Shown here piece after piece: positions 49,603 to 57,651 of a DNA stretch of 57,651 bases (position 1 is its first letter; each line of letters begins with the position of its first letter). The notes under the pieces are model-generated. The model saw nothing but the letters and a program-made list of their open reading frames with translations, ran no database searches and had not been told where the DNA came from. Where the stretch lies: contig CALCDB010000017.1 in the NCBI GenBank assembly GCA_937901395.1, positions 1 to 57,651 of the forward strand, in the 5' to 3' direction. This DNA is from an uncultured Verrucomicrobiota bacterium. GTDB lineage: Bacteria; Verrucomicrobiota; Kiritimatiellia; RFP12; UBA1067. A program made the translations under genes and the position numbers.

Positions 49603-50696
49603 AGCGATACAAGCGCATCATATACACGATATTGATTTTTCTACCGGCGACCTTAATTACCGCGGTTGGCGCCTATTTGGTATTCACTTTCGTTCCGTCC
49701 GCGATAAAGAACGCGCCACGAAGGATAAGTTTGGAGTATCGTACATACGCCGAGAATTTGGCGGAGAATCCCGCGGCGGCCACATATATCGGCGAGCGCA
49801 AGCGGGGATGGCGGCAGATTGGCAAGATTGATGGACATTCTTGGGGAATCGACAAGGATGATGGCAACAAGTTGGCAGTGGTTTGGCTCAAGATGGCGGA
49901 TGATGAGTATCGGGCAATTGAGACGACGCGACTGAAGGCGTTTCCATACGAGATCGTATTCTACGGCGGGGGATTACTGGTAGCAATAATACTCTTTTGG
50001 CTGTCGGCGATAGCGGCAGAATATTTTCATAAGTTCATACGTGAGCGCGATGATTTTCTCGCGGCGGTAGCGCATGATTTGACGACGCCACTATTGGGGA
50101 TGCGGCTTATCATTGGCAGGGATGAAATGGAGGCGAAACGACTCACGGAGCGCATGTTGGTAATCGTGAATAATCTCAAGGAATTCCTAAGGTTAGATGG
50201 TCAGAAGGCGAAGCCAAAGCGCGAGCGCATCGATCTCGAGGCATTGGCGCACGAAGCATATACGCTTTTTTCGGCAGATTACGAGGCGGAGGAATGCGGG
50301 GCGGTGGAATTCGACAATTCGGAATTGGGAGGAAAGGCACTCATGGCATTGGGGGACGAGGGAATGACGCTACAGATTCTCTGGAATCTATTTGGCAACG
50401 ATCTAAAGTACGCAGCGCCATTTGGCAAGGTGAGGGTAAAGTTTTTGGCGGCGGAGAAGGGGATGGTTGGCGTGGAGTTCATAGACGATGGGCCAGGAAT
50501 GAGCTTATTGGCGCGTCATCGGGCATTTGATCGATACTATCGGGCGCAGACTGTACTGGCATCCGGCAAAGGCGGTTTCGGCATCGGGTTATGCAACGCG
50601 CGTGAACATGCAATCGCAATGGGAGGGATGCTTTCGTTGCGAAAGAATCGTCCCCATGGTTGTGTATTTACCTTGAAGTTGCCAATCGCTTCGTGA
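49599..50696 (+). CDS. Sensor histidine kinase
   Basis: 365 residues from ATG 49599 (the frame is open from 49509 but this start gives an ATGA overlap and a proper membrane N terminus). Transmembrane helices at about 5-28 and 125-145 enclose a periplasmic sensor of about 95 residues. H-box FLAAVAHDLTTPLLGMRL near 157, N-box LQILWNLFGNDLKYAAP, G1 FIDDGPGMS, G2 GKGGFGIGLCNA. No response regulator gene next to it. Signal unknown. Confidence 0.85.
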   Translation: MKRYKRIIYTILIFLPATLITAVGAYLVFTFVPSAIKNAPRRISLEYRTYAENLAENPAAATYIGERKRGWRQIGKIDGHSWGIDKDDGNKLAVVWLKMADDEYRAIETTRLKAFPYEIVFYGGGLLVAIILFWLSAIAAEYFHKFIRERDDFLAAVAHDLTTPLLGMRLIIGRDEMEAKRLTERMLVIVNNLKEFLRLDGQKAKPKRERIDLEALAHEAYTLFSADYEAEECGAVEFDNSELGGKALMALGDEGMTLQILWNLFGNDLKYAAPFGKVRVKFLAAEKGMVGVEFIDDGPGMSLLARHRAFDRYYRAQTVLASGKGGFGIGLCNAREHAIAMGGMLSLRKNRPHGCVFTLKLPIAS

Positions 50697-50699
50697 GAA

Positions 50700-51002
50700 T
50701 CAATGGCCGGCGTGGTCGTTGGTCTTCTCGGGGAAAACTACCTTGACGCCCGCTTCATCAAGCGCATATCGAATATTCGATTGGGCGGTCTTCATAGAAT
50801 CGTAGCTAAGGGTAAGGGTGCGCTTGGCGAGATCGAAGCAAAGGGAATTCGTGTTAACCCCATTGCAATGAGTGACGATCTCAATGATCTTAGGCTGGAG
50901 GGCTTCGTTGAGATCCGGTAATTGAACGGACATTTCGCGAATGTCGCTTTGGCGGCAACCGATCAGCATCATCAAGGATAGGGAAAAGAATAGTTTTTTC
51001 AT
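50700..51002 (-). CDS. Small lipoprotein with heavy-metal-associated-like fold
   Basis: 100 residues from ATG at 51002 (minus strand). Lipoprotein signal MKKLFFSLSLMMLIGC with a good lipobox. The body follows an HMA-like beta-alpha-beta pattern (IREMSVQLPDLNEALQPKII, THCNGVNTNSLCFDLAKRTL, NIRYALDEAGVKVVF), but the metal-binding CxxC is absent; the C terminus ends NDHAGH. Starts four bases after the end of the cysteine desulfurase gene, so probably in its operon. A periplasmic metal or sulfur role is only a guess. Confidence 0.55.
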   Translation of the reverse strand: MKKLFFSLSLMMLIGCRQSDIREMSVQLPDLNEALQPKIIEIVTHCNGVNTNSLCFDLAKRTLTLSYDSMKTAQSNIRYALDEAGVKVVFPEKTNDHAGH

Positions 51003-51006
51003 AAGC

Positions 51007-52182
51007 TTATTTGAAGGTAGTGACATTTGAGTTAGGTCCGAAAGGAGAGAGCGCACGAAGATTCTTTATTATTGGAGGCAGCTTCTCAAGTACGTAGTCG
51101 ATATCCGCCATCGTATTGTAGCGAGAGAGGGAGAAGCGGATGGAGCCGTGAATTGCGGTGAAGGGAACGCCCATCGCGCGAATCACGTGGCTGGGGTCGA
51201 GCGAGCCGCTCGCGCAAGCGGAGCCAGTGGAGATGCAAATGCCAATATCCGAAAGATGATAAGCGATGGCTTCGCCTTCAATATATTCAAACGACACATT
51301 AAGGGTATTGGGCAAGCGAGAGGTCTTATCGCCATTCACGCGAACATTTGGGCAGGTGGCGAGGATGCCAGATTCCAATTTATCCCTAAGAGCGGCGAGC
51401 TGTACCTGTTCTGCGTTCATCCCGAGGCGAGCCAATTCGCAAGCTTTGGCGAGTCCGACGATATAGGGCACGTTTTCCGTTCCAGCGCGGCGAGAATGTT
51501 CTTGATGTCCGCCAAGCATGAATGGCTTAAGTTTGGTTCCCTTGCGCACATAGAAGATACCGACGCCCTTAGGCGCATGGAATTTATGGCCTGACATCGA
51601 AAGCATATCGACGGGAACTTTTTTTACATCCACTGGAATCTTACCGGCAACTTGTACCGCATCGGTATGGAGAATTGCGCCAGCTTCCTTGCAAAGCTCG
51701 GCAATCTTATCAATGGGGAAGATAACGCCAGTTTCATTATTCGCCCACATGATACTGACCAAAGAGCCGGGCTTCAACTCGCGGCGTAATTGATCGAGAT
51801 CGAGGCGGCCGAGAGAATCGACAGGCAGTTCGACGACTTCATGGCCAAGCGCTTTGAGACGGCGACAGGGCTGTAGCACGGCGGGGTGCTCGACGGCGCT
51901 GGTAATTACCTTAAGGTCTTTGCCATAATATTCGGCGGTTCCGCGAATTGCGGCGTTATCGGATTCGGTGGCGCAAGAAGTGAAGATGATTTCGTCGCTT
52001 TCGGCGTTAATGAAACGTGCGACTTCTTCGCGCGCCTTGTCGATGTATTTTGCGATTTCACCGCCAAAGGCGTGCATGGAACTGGGGTTGCCGTATAATT
52101 CGCCGAAAAACGGAAGCATGGCTTCGCGAACTTCAGGGGCAATCCGAGTCGTGGCATTGTTATCAAGATATACTGTTTTCAT
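51007..52182 (-). CDS. Cysteine desulfurase, NifS/IscS type
   Basis: 391 residues. Takes sulfur from cysteine for Fe-S clusters and thio-modified tRNA. MKTVYLDNNATTRIAPEV at the N terminus, ATESDNAAIRG, VEHPAVLQP, HTDAVQVAGK, the PLP lysine in SGHKFHAPKGVG, and the sulfur-carrying cysteine in STGSACASGSLDPSHV. The frame continues upstream to 52239, but that part lies across the promoter; the ATG at 52182 fits the protein family. Divergent from dnaE. No iscU or regulator next to it. Confidence 0.94.
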   Translation of the reverse strand: MKTVYLDNNATTRIAPEVREAMLPFFGELYGNPSSMHAFGGEIAKYIDKAREEVARFINAESDEIIFTSCATESDNAAIRGTAEYYGKDLKVITSAVEHPAVLQPCRRLKALGHEVVELPVDSLGRLDLDQLRRELKPGSLVSIMWANNETGVIFPIDKIAELCKEAGAILHTDAVQVAGKIPVDVKKVPVDMLSMSGHKFHAPKGVGIFYVRKGTKLKPFMLGGHQEHSRRAGTENVPYIVGLAKACELARLGMNAEQVQLAALRDKLESGILATCPNVRVNGDKTSRLPNTLNVSFEYIEGEAIAYHLSDIGICISTGSACASGSLDPSHVIRAMGVPFTAIHGSIRFSLSRYNTMADIDYVLEKLPPIIKNLRALSPFGPNSNVTTFK

Positions 52183-52194
52183 AATGTAAGCGAT

Positions 52195-52203
52195 ATTATA
52201 CCA
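52195..52203 (-). promoter_or_regulatory. Extended -10 promoter of the cysteine desulfurase
   Basis: On the minus strand TGG-TATAAT, 12 nt before the ATG. Back to back with the dnaE promoter; the two -10 elements are only six bases apart, so they share upstream contacts and may compete for RNA polymerase. Confidence 0.65.
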
Positions 52204-52209
52204 CAAATT

Positions 52210-52218
52210 TGATATAAT
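52210..52218 (+). promoter_or_regulatory. Extended -10 promoter of dnaE
   Basis: TGA-TATAAT with the ATG at 52226, 7 nt downstream; leaderless. Confidence 0.72.
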
Positions 52219-52225
52219 ATCCGCA

Positions 52226-55200
52226 ATGTCTGAATTCATTCATCTTCATTTGCATACGACATACTCATTGCTCGATGGGCAATGTCAGATCGTGCCATTG
52301 ATAGCGAAGGCGAAGAAAATGGGGATGAATGCGGTTGCGGTAACCGACCATGGCAATCTTTTTGCGCTCAAGGGGTTCTATGACGAATGTCGCGCCAAGG
52401 GGATCAAGCCGATTCTCGGGGTCGAGGCGTACGTGACCTCAAGCGGCGATTATCGTAGCCGCGATAAGAATGAGCGGCGGCATCACCTTTGCCTGCATGC
52501 GAAGAACTTGACGGGGTATCATAATTTGGTGAAGCTCATTTCGGAAGCGCATATCAATGGGTTTTATCACAATGCGCGTATTGATCACGCGTTATTGGAG
52601 AAGTATCATGAGGGCTTGCACTGTTCTTCGGCTTGCATTTACGGCGAAGTAGCATACTATCTTGACGATGACTTGGAGTCAGGGGGGAATGATCCGGCGA
52701 AAGCGGAGGAGATAGCGAGGTGGTATCACAATTTATTTGGCGATGATTATTCATTGGAAGTAATGTTGCATCCATCTGGCAAGGGCGAGGGGGTATCTTC
52801 GATACCGGCGAAGGAGCCGATACCAGTGGAAGCGATAGCCGGTTTTCGTAGCCTGTATCAACGCCAGAAGCGCATTACCGAAAAGATGATTGCGCTTGGC
52901 AAGAAACTTGGGATACGGGTAATTGCAACGAACGACGTGCATTTTCTGGAAAAGGAAGATGATGATTCGCATGATGTATTATTAGCGCTTTCGACGGGCA
53001 AGAAGATGTCAGAATCGGGGCGCATGATCTATACGGGGCAGGAATATTTCAAGTCGGAAGAGGAGATGCTGGAATTATTCAAGGAATATCCAGAAGTAGT
53101 CGCGGCAACGAAGGAAGTAGCGGATAGGGTCGAGGAATACGAGCTTAATTCCGATCCGATTATGCCGAAGTTTCCGATTCCCGAAAGCTTTGGCACGGAG
53201 GCGCAATATGCCGAACGTTACGACGAGGCGGCGTTAAGAAAAGAGTTCAACACCGAGGAAAAGCCGAAGAACTTCGAGCGTCTGGGGGGCTATGACAAGG
53301 TCTTGCGAATCAAGTTCGAGGCGGATTATCTATCGGCGTTAGTTTACGAGGGAGCCAAGCGCAGATGGGGCGAACCGCTGGATAGCGATATCAGGGAACG
53401 AATAGATTTTGAATTGAATGTAATCAAGACGATGGGTTTTCCTGGGTACTTTCTTATCGTCAACGATTATATTTCGAATGCGCGCAAAATGGGAGTATGG
53501 GTAGGACCGGGGCGTGGTTCGGCGGCTGGCGCGGCGGTAGCTTATGCGCTTGGTATAACCAATGTGGATCCGCTAAAATATGATTTGCTATTTGAACGCT
53601 TCCTCAACCCCGATCGAATTTCGATGCCAGATATCGATGTCGATTTTGATGATGCCGGACGCGCCAAGGTGTTTGATTTCATAACCGCCAAATATGGTCA
53701 AGATCATGTAGCGCATATCGTTACCTTTGGTCAGATGGCCGCGAAGAGCGTAATCAAGGATGTGGGGCGGGTAATGGGGTATAAACTGGCAGATACGAAC
53801 AAGTTGGTTTCGTATGTTCCCGATACTCCAAAGATAACCTTCAACAAGGCGATTGAGGTGTCGCCAGAATTAAAGGCGGCCTTTGAATCGAAAGATCCAG
53901 TAATCCACCTTCTGATGCAACGCGCGAAGCGACTTGAGGGGGGAATGCGTCAACCAGGAGTGCACGCTTGCGGAGTGATTATTTCGCGAGATCCGTTAAT
54001 TGACACCTTGCCGGTAATGCCGACGGAAGGCGAGTCATTAATGACTACGCAATATGATGGACATTTCGTGGAGCCGGTTGGGCTGCTCAAGATGGATTTC
54101 TTAGGGCTTAAGACGCTCACGGTGGAAAAGGAATGCGTGGAACTATTGGGGGCGAACAATCCGCGAGTTCCGAAAGAGCTTTGGGGCAAGGACGGAAAGT
54201 TGGACCCAGATAAGATACCTGATGACGATCGCGAAACCTACGAGTTATTCGGACGAGGCGAGACGACGGGACTATTTCAATTTGAATCTGACGGGATGAA
54301 GAAATGGTTGATCGCCTTGCAGCCGGAGAAGCTTACGGATTTGGTGGCGATGAACGCATTGTATCGTCCGGGACCGATGGATTATATTCCAACCTTCGTT
54401 CGGCGTAAGCAAGGCGAGGAGCCGATTAAATACGATCATCCTTTGATGGAGCGGTATTTGAAGGATACGTATGGCGTATGCGTATATCAAGAGCAGGTGA
54501 TGTTGCTTTCGCGATTATTGGGAGGATTCACGCGCGGGATGTCGGATGCGCTTCGCAAGGCGATGGGCAAGAAGAAGCTTGATGTAATGGAGGCGCTGAA
54601 GGTTAAGTTCATAGACGGGTGTTTGGCGAACAAGGAATTCAGGGTAGACAAGTGGGCCGATGAAGCGGAAGCGCGTGCGTTAATCGATAAGATATGGAAT
54701 GATTGGCGGGCATTCGCATCGTATGCGTTTAACAAGTCGCATGCAGTGTGCTACGCGTGGATAGCATATCAGACGGGATACTTAAAGGCGCACTATCCAT
54801 CGGAGTTCATGTGTGCGCAAATCAGTTCGGAAATTGGCAACTTCGATAAGCTACCCGGGTTCGTTGCTGAAGCGCAGGAGATGGGCTTAAAGTTGATGTT
54901 GCCAGAAGTAAATGAATCGGGTTCACGATTCGTTCCAACGAAAGATTCGAAGGGTATCCGTTATGGGCTTTCTGGCATCAAGGGCGTTGGGAATGCGGGC
55001 GAGATAATCGTTGCGGAGCGCAAGAAGAATGGTCCATACGCGGGATTTCTTGATTTTTGCATGCGGTTAGCGGGCACGCAGGCGGCGAACAAGCGAGTAT
55101 TGGAGAATCTGACGCGCACGGGAGCATTTAGTTCCCTTGAGCCCAATCGTGCATTGCTTTTCAACAATATAGAATTTGCCTTACGCAAGGCGCAGCAACG

Positions 55201-56134
55201 CGCGAAGGAGCGGCAAAGCAATCAGGCGAATTTCTTCGATTTGATGGGAGGCGATGAGAAGCCCTCCGATTCGGAACTTGTAAAATCGCCACCATTCGCG
55301 CCGACGGAAGACCTTAAGCACGAACGAGATTTTCTCGGGGTTTACATTTCTGGGAATCCGCTGCAAAGTTGCAGCAGGGTAATTTCGGAGGTAGCTACTT
55401 TTCGAGCATCGCAACTTGGTGATGTGGCGGTAGTCGACGCGCTATTGAAGGCGCAGCCAGTTGACGAGTGGAAGAAGAAGGGGAATCCGCATCTCAAGGA
55501 TCATCGAGGGTTGACGCATCTTGATGTGCGGATGGTTGGCATTTTAAGCGCATGCACGATAAAGGTAGGCAAGGCAAGAGCGAATGGCGCGCCTGGACAG
55601 AAGTGGGCGATTTTGCAATTGGACGATGGATCTACGATAGATGCGTTTTGCTTTGCGAAGGCCTGGGAAAAGTATGGAGAGGGAATTGAATCTTCGGTTG
55701 ACAAGTTGGTGTTGCTTTGCGGAGAGGTATCGCATAGGGTTGATTACGAGAAGGACGATAAGATAACGAAGCTGAATCCAAGCGTAGGCGATCTCAACTT
55801 CACCGTTCGCGAGGCGTATCCGTTGGATGTGGCGATGATGAAGCTTTCCAAGGGCGTGTACATAAGAATGCAATACGTAGACCCAGAGATTAAGGCGAAG
55901 GTCGACAACATTCGTGAGATCGCGACGCATAATTCGGGGTCGATGCCGATTTACATAGAATTGCATTATCCCAACGGCAAAGTCCTAGATGTGGATTTGG
56001 GGCCTAAGTTTCATGTTAGCTGTTCAATTGGTTTTATCGCAGAGCTTGGCAAGATCGTAGCGCAAAATGAGATATCGTTTCGTCCAAGTTCGACGATATA
56101 TCTAAATCCACCAGAACCTTACTTCAAGCATTAG
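52226..56134 (+). CDS. dnaE: DNA polymerase III alpha subunit
   Basis: 1302 residues, a little longer than the E. coli form (1160). PHP domain at the N terminus (FIHLHLHTTYSLLDGQCQI, VTDHGNLFALKGFYDEC, ATNDVHFLEKED). Catalytic palm with VGPGRGSAAGAAVAYALGI and the metal aspartates in MPDIDVDFDDAGR near 468. Fingers include YQEQVMLLSRLLGG and YAFNKSHAVCYAWIAYQT; helix-hairpin-helix LSGIKGVGN near 915; OB-fold region near 1075 (LDVRMVGILSACTIKVG). Main replicative polymerase. Leaderless start. Confidence 0.97.
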   Translation: MSEFIHLHLHTTYSLLDGQCQIVPLIAKAKKMGMNAVAVTDHGNLFALKGFYDECRAKGIKPILGVEAYVTSSGDYRSRDKNERRHHLCLHAKNLTGYHNLVKLISEAHINGFYHNARIDHALLEKYHEGLHCSSACIYGEVAYYLDDDLESGGNDPAKAEEIARWYHNLFGDDYSLEVMLHPSGKGEGVSSIPAKEPIPVEAIAGFRSLYQRQKRITEKMIALGKKLGIRVIATNDVHFLEKEDDDSHDVLLALSTGKKMSESGRMIYTGQEYFKSEEEMLELFKEYPEVVAATKEVADRVEEYELNSDPIMPKFPIPESFGTEAQYAERYDEAALRKEFNTEEKPKNFERLGGYDKVLRIKFEADYLSALVYEGAKRRWGEPLDSDIRERIDFELNVIKTMGFPGYFLIVNDYISNARKMGVWVGPGRGSAAGAAVAYALGITNVDPLKYDLLFERFLNPDRISMPDIDVDFDDAGRAKVFDFITAKYGQDHVAHIVTFGQMAAKSVIKDVGRVMGYKLADTNKLVSYVPDTPKITFNKAIEVSPELKAAFESKDPVIHLLMQRAKRLEGGMRQPGVHACGVIISRDPLIDTLPVMPTEGESLMTTQYDGHFVEPVGLLKMDFLGLKTLTVEKECVELLGANNPRVPKELWGKDGKLDPDKIPDDDRETYELFGRGETTGLFQFESDGMKKWLIALQPEKLTDLVAMNALYRPGPMDYIPTFVRRKQGEEPIKYDHPLMERYLKDTYGVCVYQEQVMLLSRLLGGFTRGMSDALRKAMGKKKLDVMEALKVKFIDGCLANKEFRVDKWADEAEARALIDKIWNDWRAFASYAFNKSHAVCYAWIAYQTGYLKAHYPSEFMCAQISSEIGNFDKLPGFVAEAQEMGLKLMLPEVNESGSRFVPTKDSKGIRYGLSGIKGVGNAGEIIVAERKKNGPYAGFLDFCMRLAGTQAANKRVLENLTRTGAFSSLEPNRALLFNNIEFALRKAQQRAKERQSNQANFFDLMGGDEKPSDSELVKSPPFAPTEDLKHERDFLGVYISGNPLQSCSRVISEVATFRASQLGDVAVVDALLKAQPVDEWKKKGNPHLKDHRGLTHLDVRMVGILSACTIKVGKARANGAPGQKWAILQLDDGSTIDAFCFAKAWEKYGEGIESSVDKLVLLCGEVSHRVDYEKDDKITKLNPSVGDLNFTVREAYPLDVAMMKLSKGVYIRMQYVDPEIKAKVDNIREIATHNSGSMPIYIELHYPNGKVLDVDLGPKFHVSCSIGFIAELGKIVAQNEISFRPSSTIYLNPPEPYFKH

Positions 56135-56141
56135 TCATTTA

Positions 56142-56150
56142 TGATATAAT
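56142..56150 (+). promoter_or_regulatory. Extended -10 promoter of the TrmH-like gene
   Basis: TGA-TATAAT seven bases after the dnaE stop; ATG at 56157, 6 nt downstream. Confidence 0.72.
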
Positions 56151-56156
56151 ATTGGC

Positions 56157-57014
56157 ATGGAAATATCTTCACCCAGTAATCCAAAACTTAAATACGTAGT
56201 TCGCCTACGTAATTGTTCCGCTCGCGAAGAATCGGGGGAGATGATAGTCGAGGGGTATCGTGAATGTCGGAGAGCGCTCGATAATAAATACAAGCCGCGA
56301 GCCATCTTTCATTGTCCGGAACTTTATTTGAAGAATGAGAATGAGCCAGAATTAGTTGAAGAATGCAGGAGGATCGGGGCTGAGGTGTATACATGCTCAA
56401 AGGTCTGTTTTGAGAAGATCGCATATAAGGAGCGGCCAGACGGGTTGTTGATGATCGGTCCGCATATATCGATTACGTTGAAGGATTTGAAGTTGCCAGA
56501 AAATGCGTTGGTAATCGTGACGGAGGCGATTGAGAAACCGGGGAATTTGGGGACGATTCTGCGTTCTGCGGATGCGGGGAAAGTTGCGGCGGTAATAGTA
56601 TGCGATCGGACTACTGATATTCACAACCCCAATGTCGTTCGCGCATCCACTGGTACGATGTTTTCAGTTCCGATAGTGGAGGCGACGAGCGAAGAGGCAT
56701 TGGCGTATTTAAAGGCGCATGATTTTAAGATATTGGCGGCCACGCCACATGCGGAGAAGTTGCATTTTGAAGAGGATCTTACGGGGAATGTAGCGATAGC
56801 ATTGGGGGCAGAGCAATATGGGCTTACGGCGAAGTGGATGGATGGAGCGGAATTAAGAGTAAGAATTCCGATGTTAGGATTGGCAGATTCGCTTAACGTA
56901 TCGGCGGCGGCGACGATTTTGGTTTACGAGGCGGTTCGGCAACGAATCGCGAAGGGGATAGACAGTGTTCCAGGCTTCATTCCTTGGCATGGCGAGAGGA
57001 GGCATGATCACTAA
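56157..57014 (+). CDS. SpoU/TrmH-family rRNA/tRNA 2'-O-methyltransferase
   Basis: 285 residues. The N-terminal substrate-binding region (ISSPSNPKLKYVVRLRNCSAREESGEMIVEG) is typical of 23S rRNA-type SpoU enzymes. The SPOUT knot has ALVIVTEAIEKPGNLGTILRSADAGKV (motif 1), ALGAEQYGLT (motif 2) and IPMLGLADSLNVSAAATILVYEAVRQR (motif 3). Uses SAM to methylate a ribose. Target cannot be assigned. Leaderless; the next gene begins one base after its stop. Confidence 0.9.
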   Translation: MEISSPSNPKLKYVVRLRNCSAREESGEMIVEGYRECRRALDNKYKPRAIFHCPELYLKNENEPELVEECRRIGAEVYTCSKVCFEKIAYKERPDGLLMIGPHISITLKDLKLPENALVIVTEAIEKPGNLGTILRSADAGKVAAVIVCDRTTDIHNPNVVRASTGTMFSVPIVEATSEEALAYLKAHDFKILAATPHAEKLHFEEDLTGNVAIALGAEQYGLTAKWMDGAELRVRIPMLGLADSLNVSAAATILVYEAVRQRIAKGIDSVPGFIPWHGERRHDH

Positions 57015-57651
57015 ATGAATTTTGCATATCCAGTAATGCTGATCTTTACGGCGTTAGTCCCCATCGTCGGATTGTGGTGGGCGTTTCTCAAGGCTCGTCG
57101 AGAGAAGGCGCTAACGCGAATAACATTCAATGTGCCAAAGACTTCGACGGCGGGTTTGCAGATGTGGCTGGTGATCATAGGTTTGGCGTTGACATTATTT
57201 GCGGCGGCGCGTCCACAATGGGGAAGGACGATGGAAAAGACGGCTGAGCGCAGTCGCAACGTGGTGGTGGCGATCGACGTGTCGCGTTCGATGCTGGCGC
57301 AGGATGTGCGGCCGAATCGGCTGGAACGGGCGAAGGCGGATGTTGCGGACCTCGTCGATTCGCTCGAAGGTGACCGCTGCGCGCTTGTCGCGTTCCGGCG
57401 AACGGGTGTGGTGATTTGTCCCCTTACGACGGATCATGCCTATCTCAGGAGCGCCTTGGAGCAGCTGACGCCCGAGAGCGCGCCGCGCGGCGAGACGGAT
57501 CTCGGAAGCGCGATCCGCGCATCGCTCGACGCGCTTGATCCGGCGGCGGACGACCATAATGCGATCATCCTCATCTCGGATGGCGGAGACCTGCGCGGCG
57601 AGGCGCTCGCAAACGCGGAGCTTGCGAAGAAGCGCGGCATACCGATCTTCA
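57015..57651 (+). CDS. BatA/BatB-type VWA-domain protein, 3' end cut by the window
   Basis: Open frame from ATG 57015 to the end of the window (212 codons, no stop). Two N-terminal membrane segments (VMLIFTALVPIVGLWWAF and MWLVIIGLALTLFAAARPQW) flank a short cytoplasmic loop; then a von Willebrand factor A domain with the MIDAS motif VVVAIDVSRSMLAQD, FRRTGVVICPLTTD and LISDGGD. This is the arrangement of BatA/BatB aerotolerance-operon proteins found with MoxR ATPases. Base composition becomes clearly richer in GC after about 57230. Confidence 0.85.
   Translation, partial: MNFAYPVMLIFTALVPIVGLWWAFLKARREKALTRITFNVPKTSTAGLQMWLVIIGLALTLFAAARPQWGRTMEKTAERSRNVVVAIDVSRSMLAQDVRPNRLERAKADVADLVDSLEGDRCALVAFRRTGVVICPLTTDHAYLRSALEQLTPESAPRGETDLGSAIRASLDALDPAADDHNAIILISDGGDLRGEALANAELAKKRGIPIF

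Overview
The window is about 57.7 kb of densely packed bacterial chromosome. The cell is Gram-negative with an outer membrane: it carries KdsB, an LptA-like protein, an LpxL-type acyltransferase, a FadL-family porin, several LPS-type glycosyltransferases and a MurU-AmgK-type muropeptide recycling enzyme. Most genes run on the plus strand with 1-4 nt stop/start overlaps. The overall style (secreted thioredoxin-like paralogues, a surface-repeat protein like the LA_2272 family, leaderless gene starts) would fit the PVC superphylum, perhaps Kiritimatiellota/Verrucomicrobiota. That placement is an inference; there is no 16S gene in the window.

Layout. 1-6670: end of alr, then an operon of a secreted transglutaminase-like protein, two thioredoxin-fold proteins, L-serine dehydratase and folK. 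6695-7966: a FadL-like outer-membrane protein behind a classical promoter. 7995-13440: accessory island 1, with a replication protein pair, an 11-bp iteron array, a zinc-ribbon membrane protein, two frameshifted secreted-protein genes and a Fic protein. 13463-21975: envelope and housekeeping genes (MurU-AmgK fusion, a large unknown, kdsB, azlC/azlD, ligA). 22011-27753: an LPS/glycan cluster (WecE-like aminotransferase, GT4, a GT8-acyltransferase fusion, GT25, and GT8 on the minus strand). 27873-27949: tRNA-Pro. 28019-39973: core genes (thioredoxin-like paralogue, CPA2 antiporter, lptA, topA, Xer recombinase, infC, pssA, surface-repeat protein, parB, M28 peptidase). 39990-46101: accessory island 2, one operon encoding a four-helix-bundle protein, a nuclease-helicase, a five-zinc-ribbon nuclease, a zinc-ribbon membrane protein and a membrane NERD nuclease. 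46292-57651: GspE/PilB ATPase, an OppC-type permease, a DnaQ-like exonuclease, a histidine kinase, cysteine desulfurase with a small lipoprotein (minus strand), dnaE, a TrmH-type methyltransferase and the start of a BatA-type VWA protein.

Two themes stand out. First, most operon-initial genes, and the tRNA, have a near-perfect extended -10 box (TG[A/G]TATAAT). The start codon usually lies only 6-9 nt downstream, so the transcripts should be leaderless or nearly so. In three places the upstream gene's stop codon TGA is itself the TGA of the extended -10. Second, the two accessory islands look related. They share a diverged dispersed repeat at their left edges, an almost identical 40-bp promoter plus leader-peptide start (MSYE[E/D]AIKK), and a zinc-ribbon/two-helix membrane protein family. 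Island 2 is the best candidate for an undescribed system: a multi-nuclease, probably anti-phage operon with an attenuator-like leader. Island 1 looks like an integrated replicon with an iteron-type origin.
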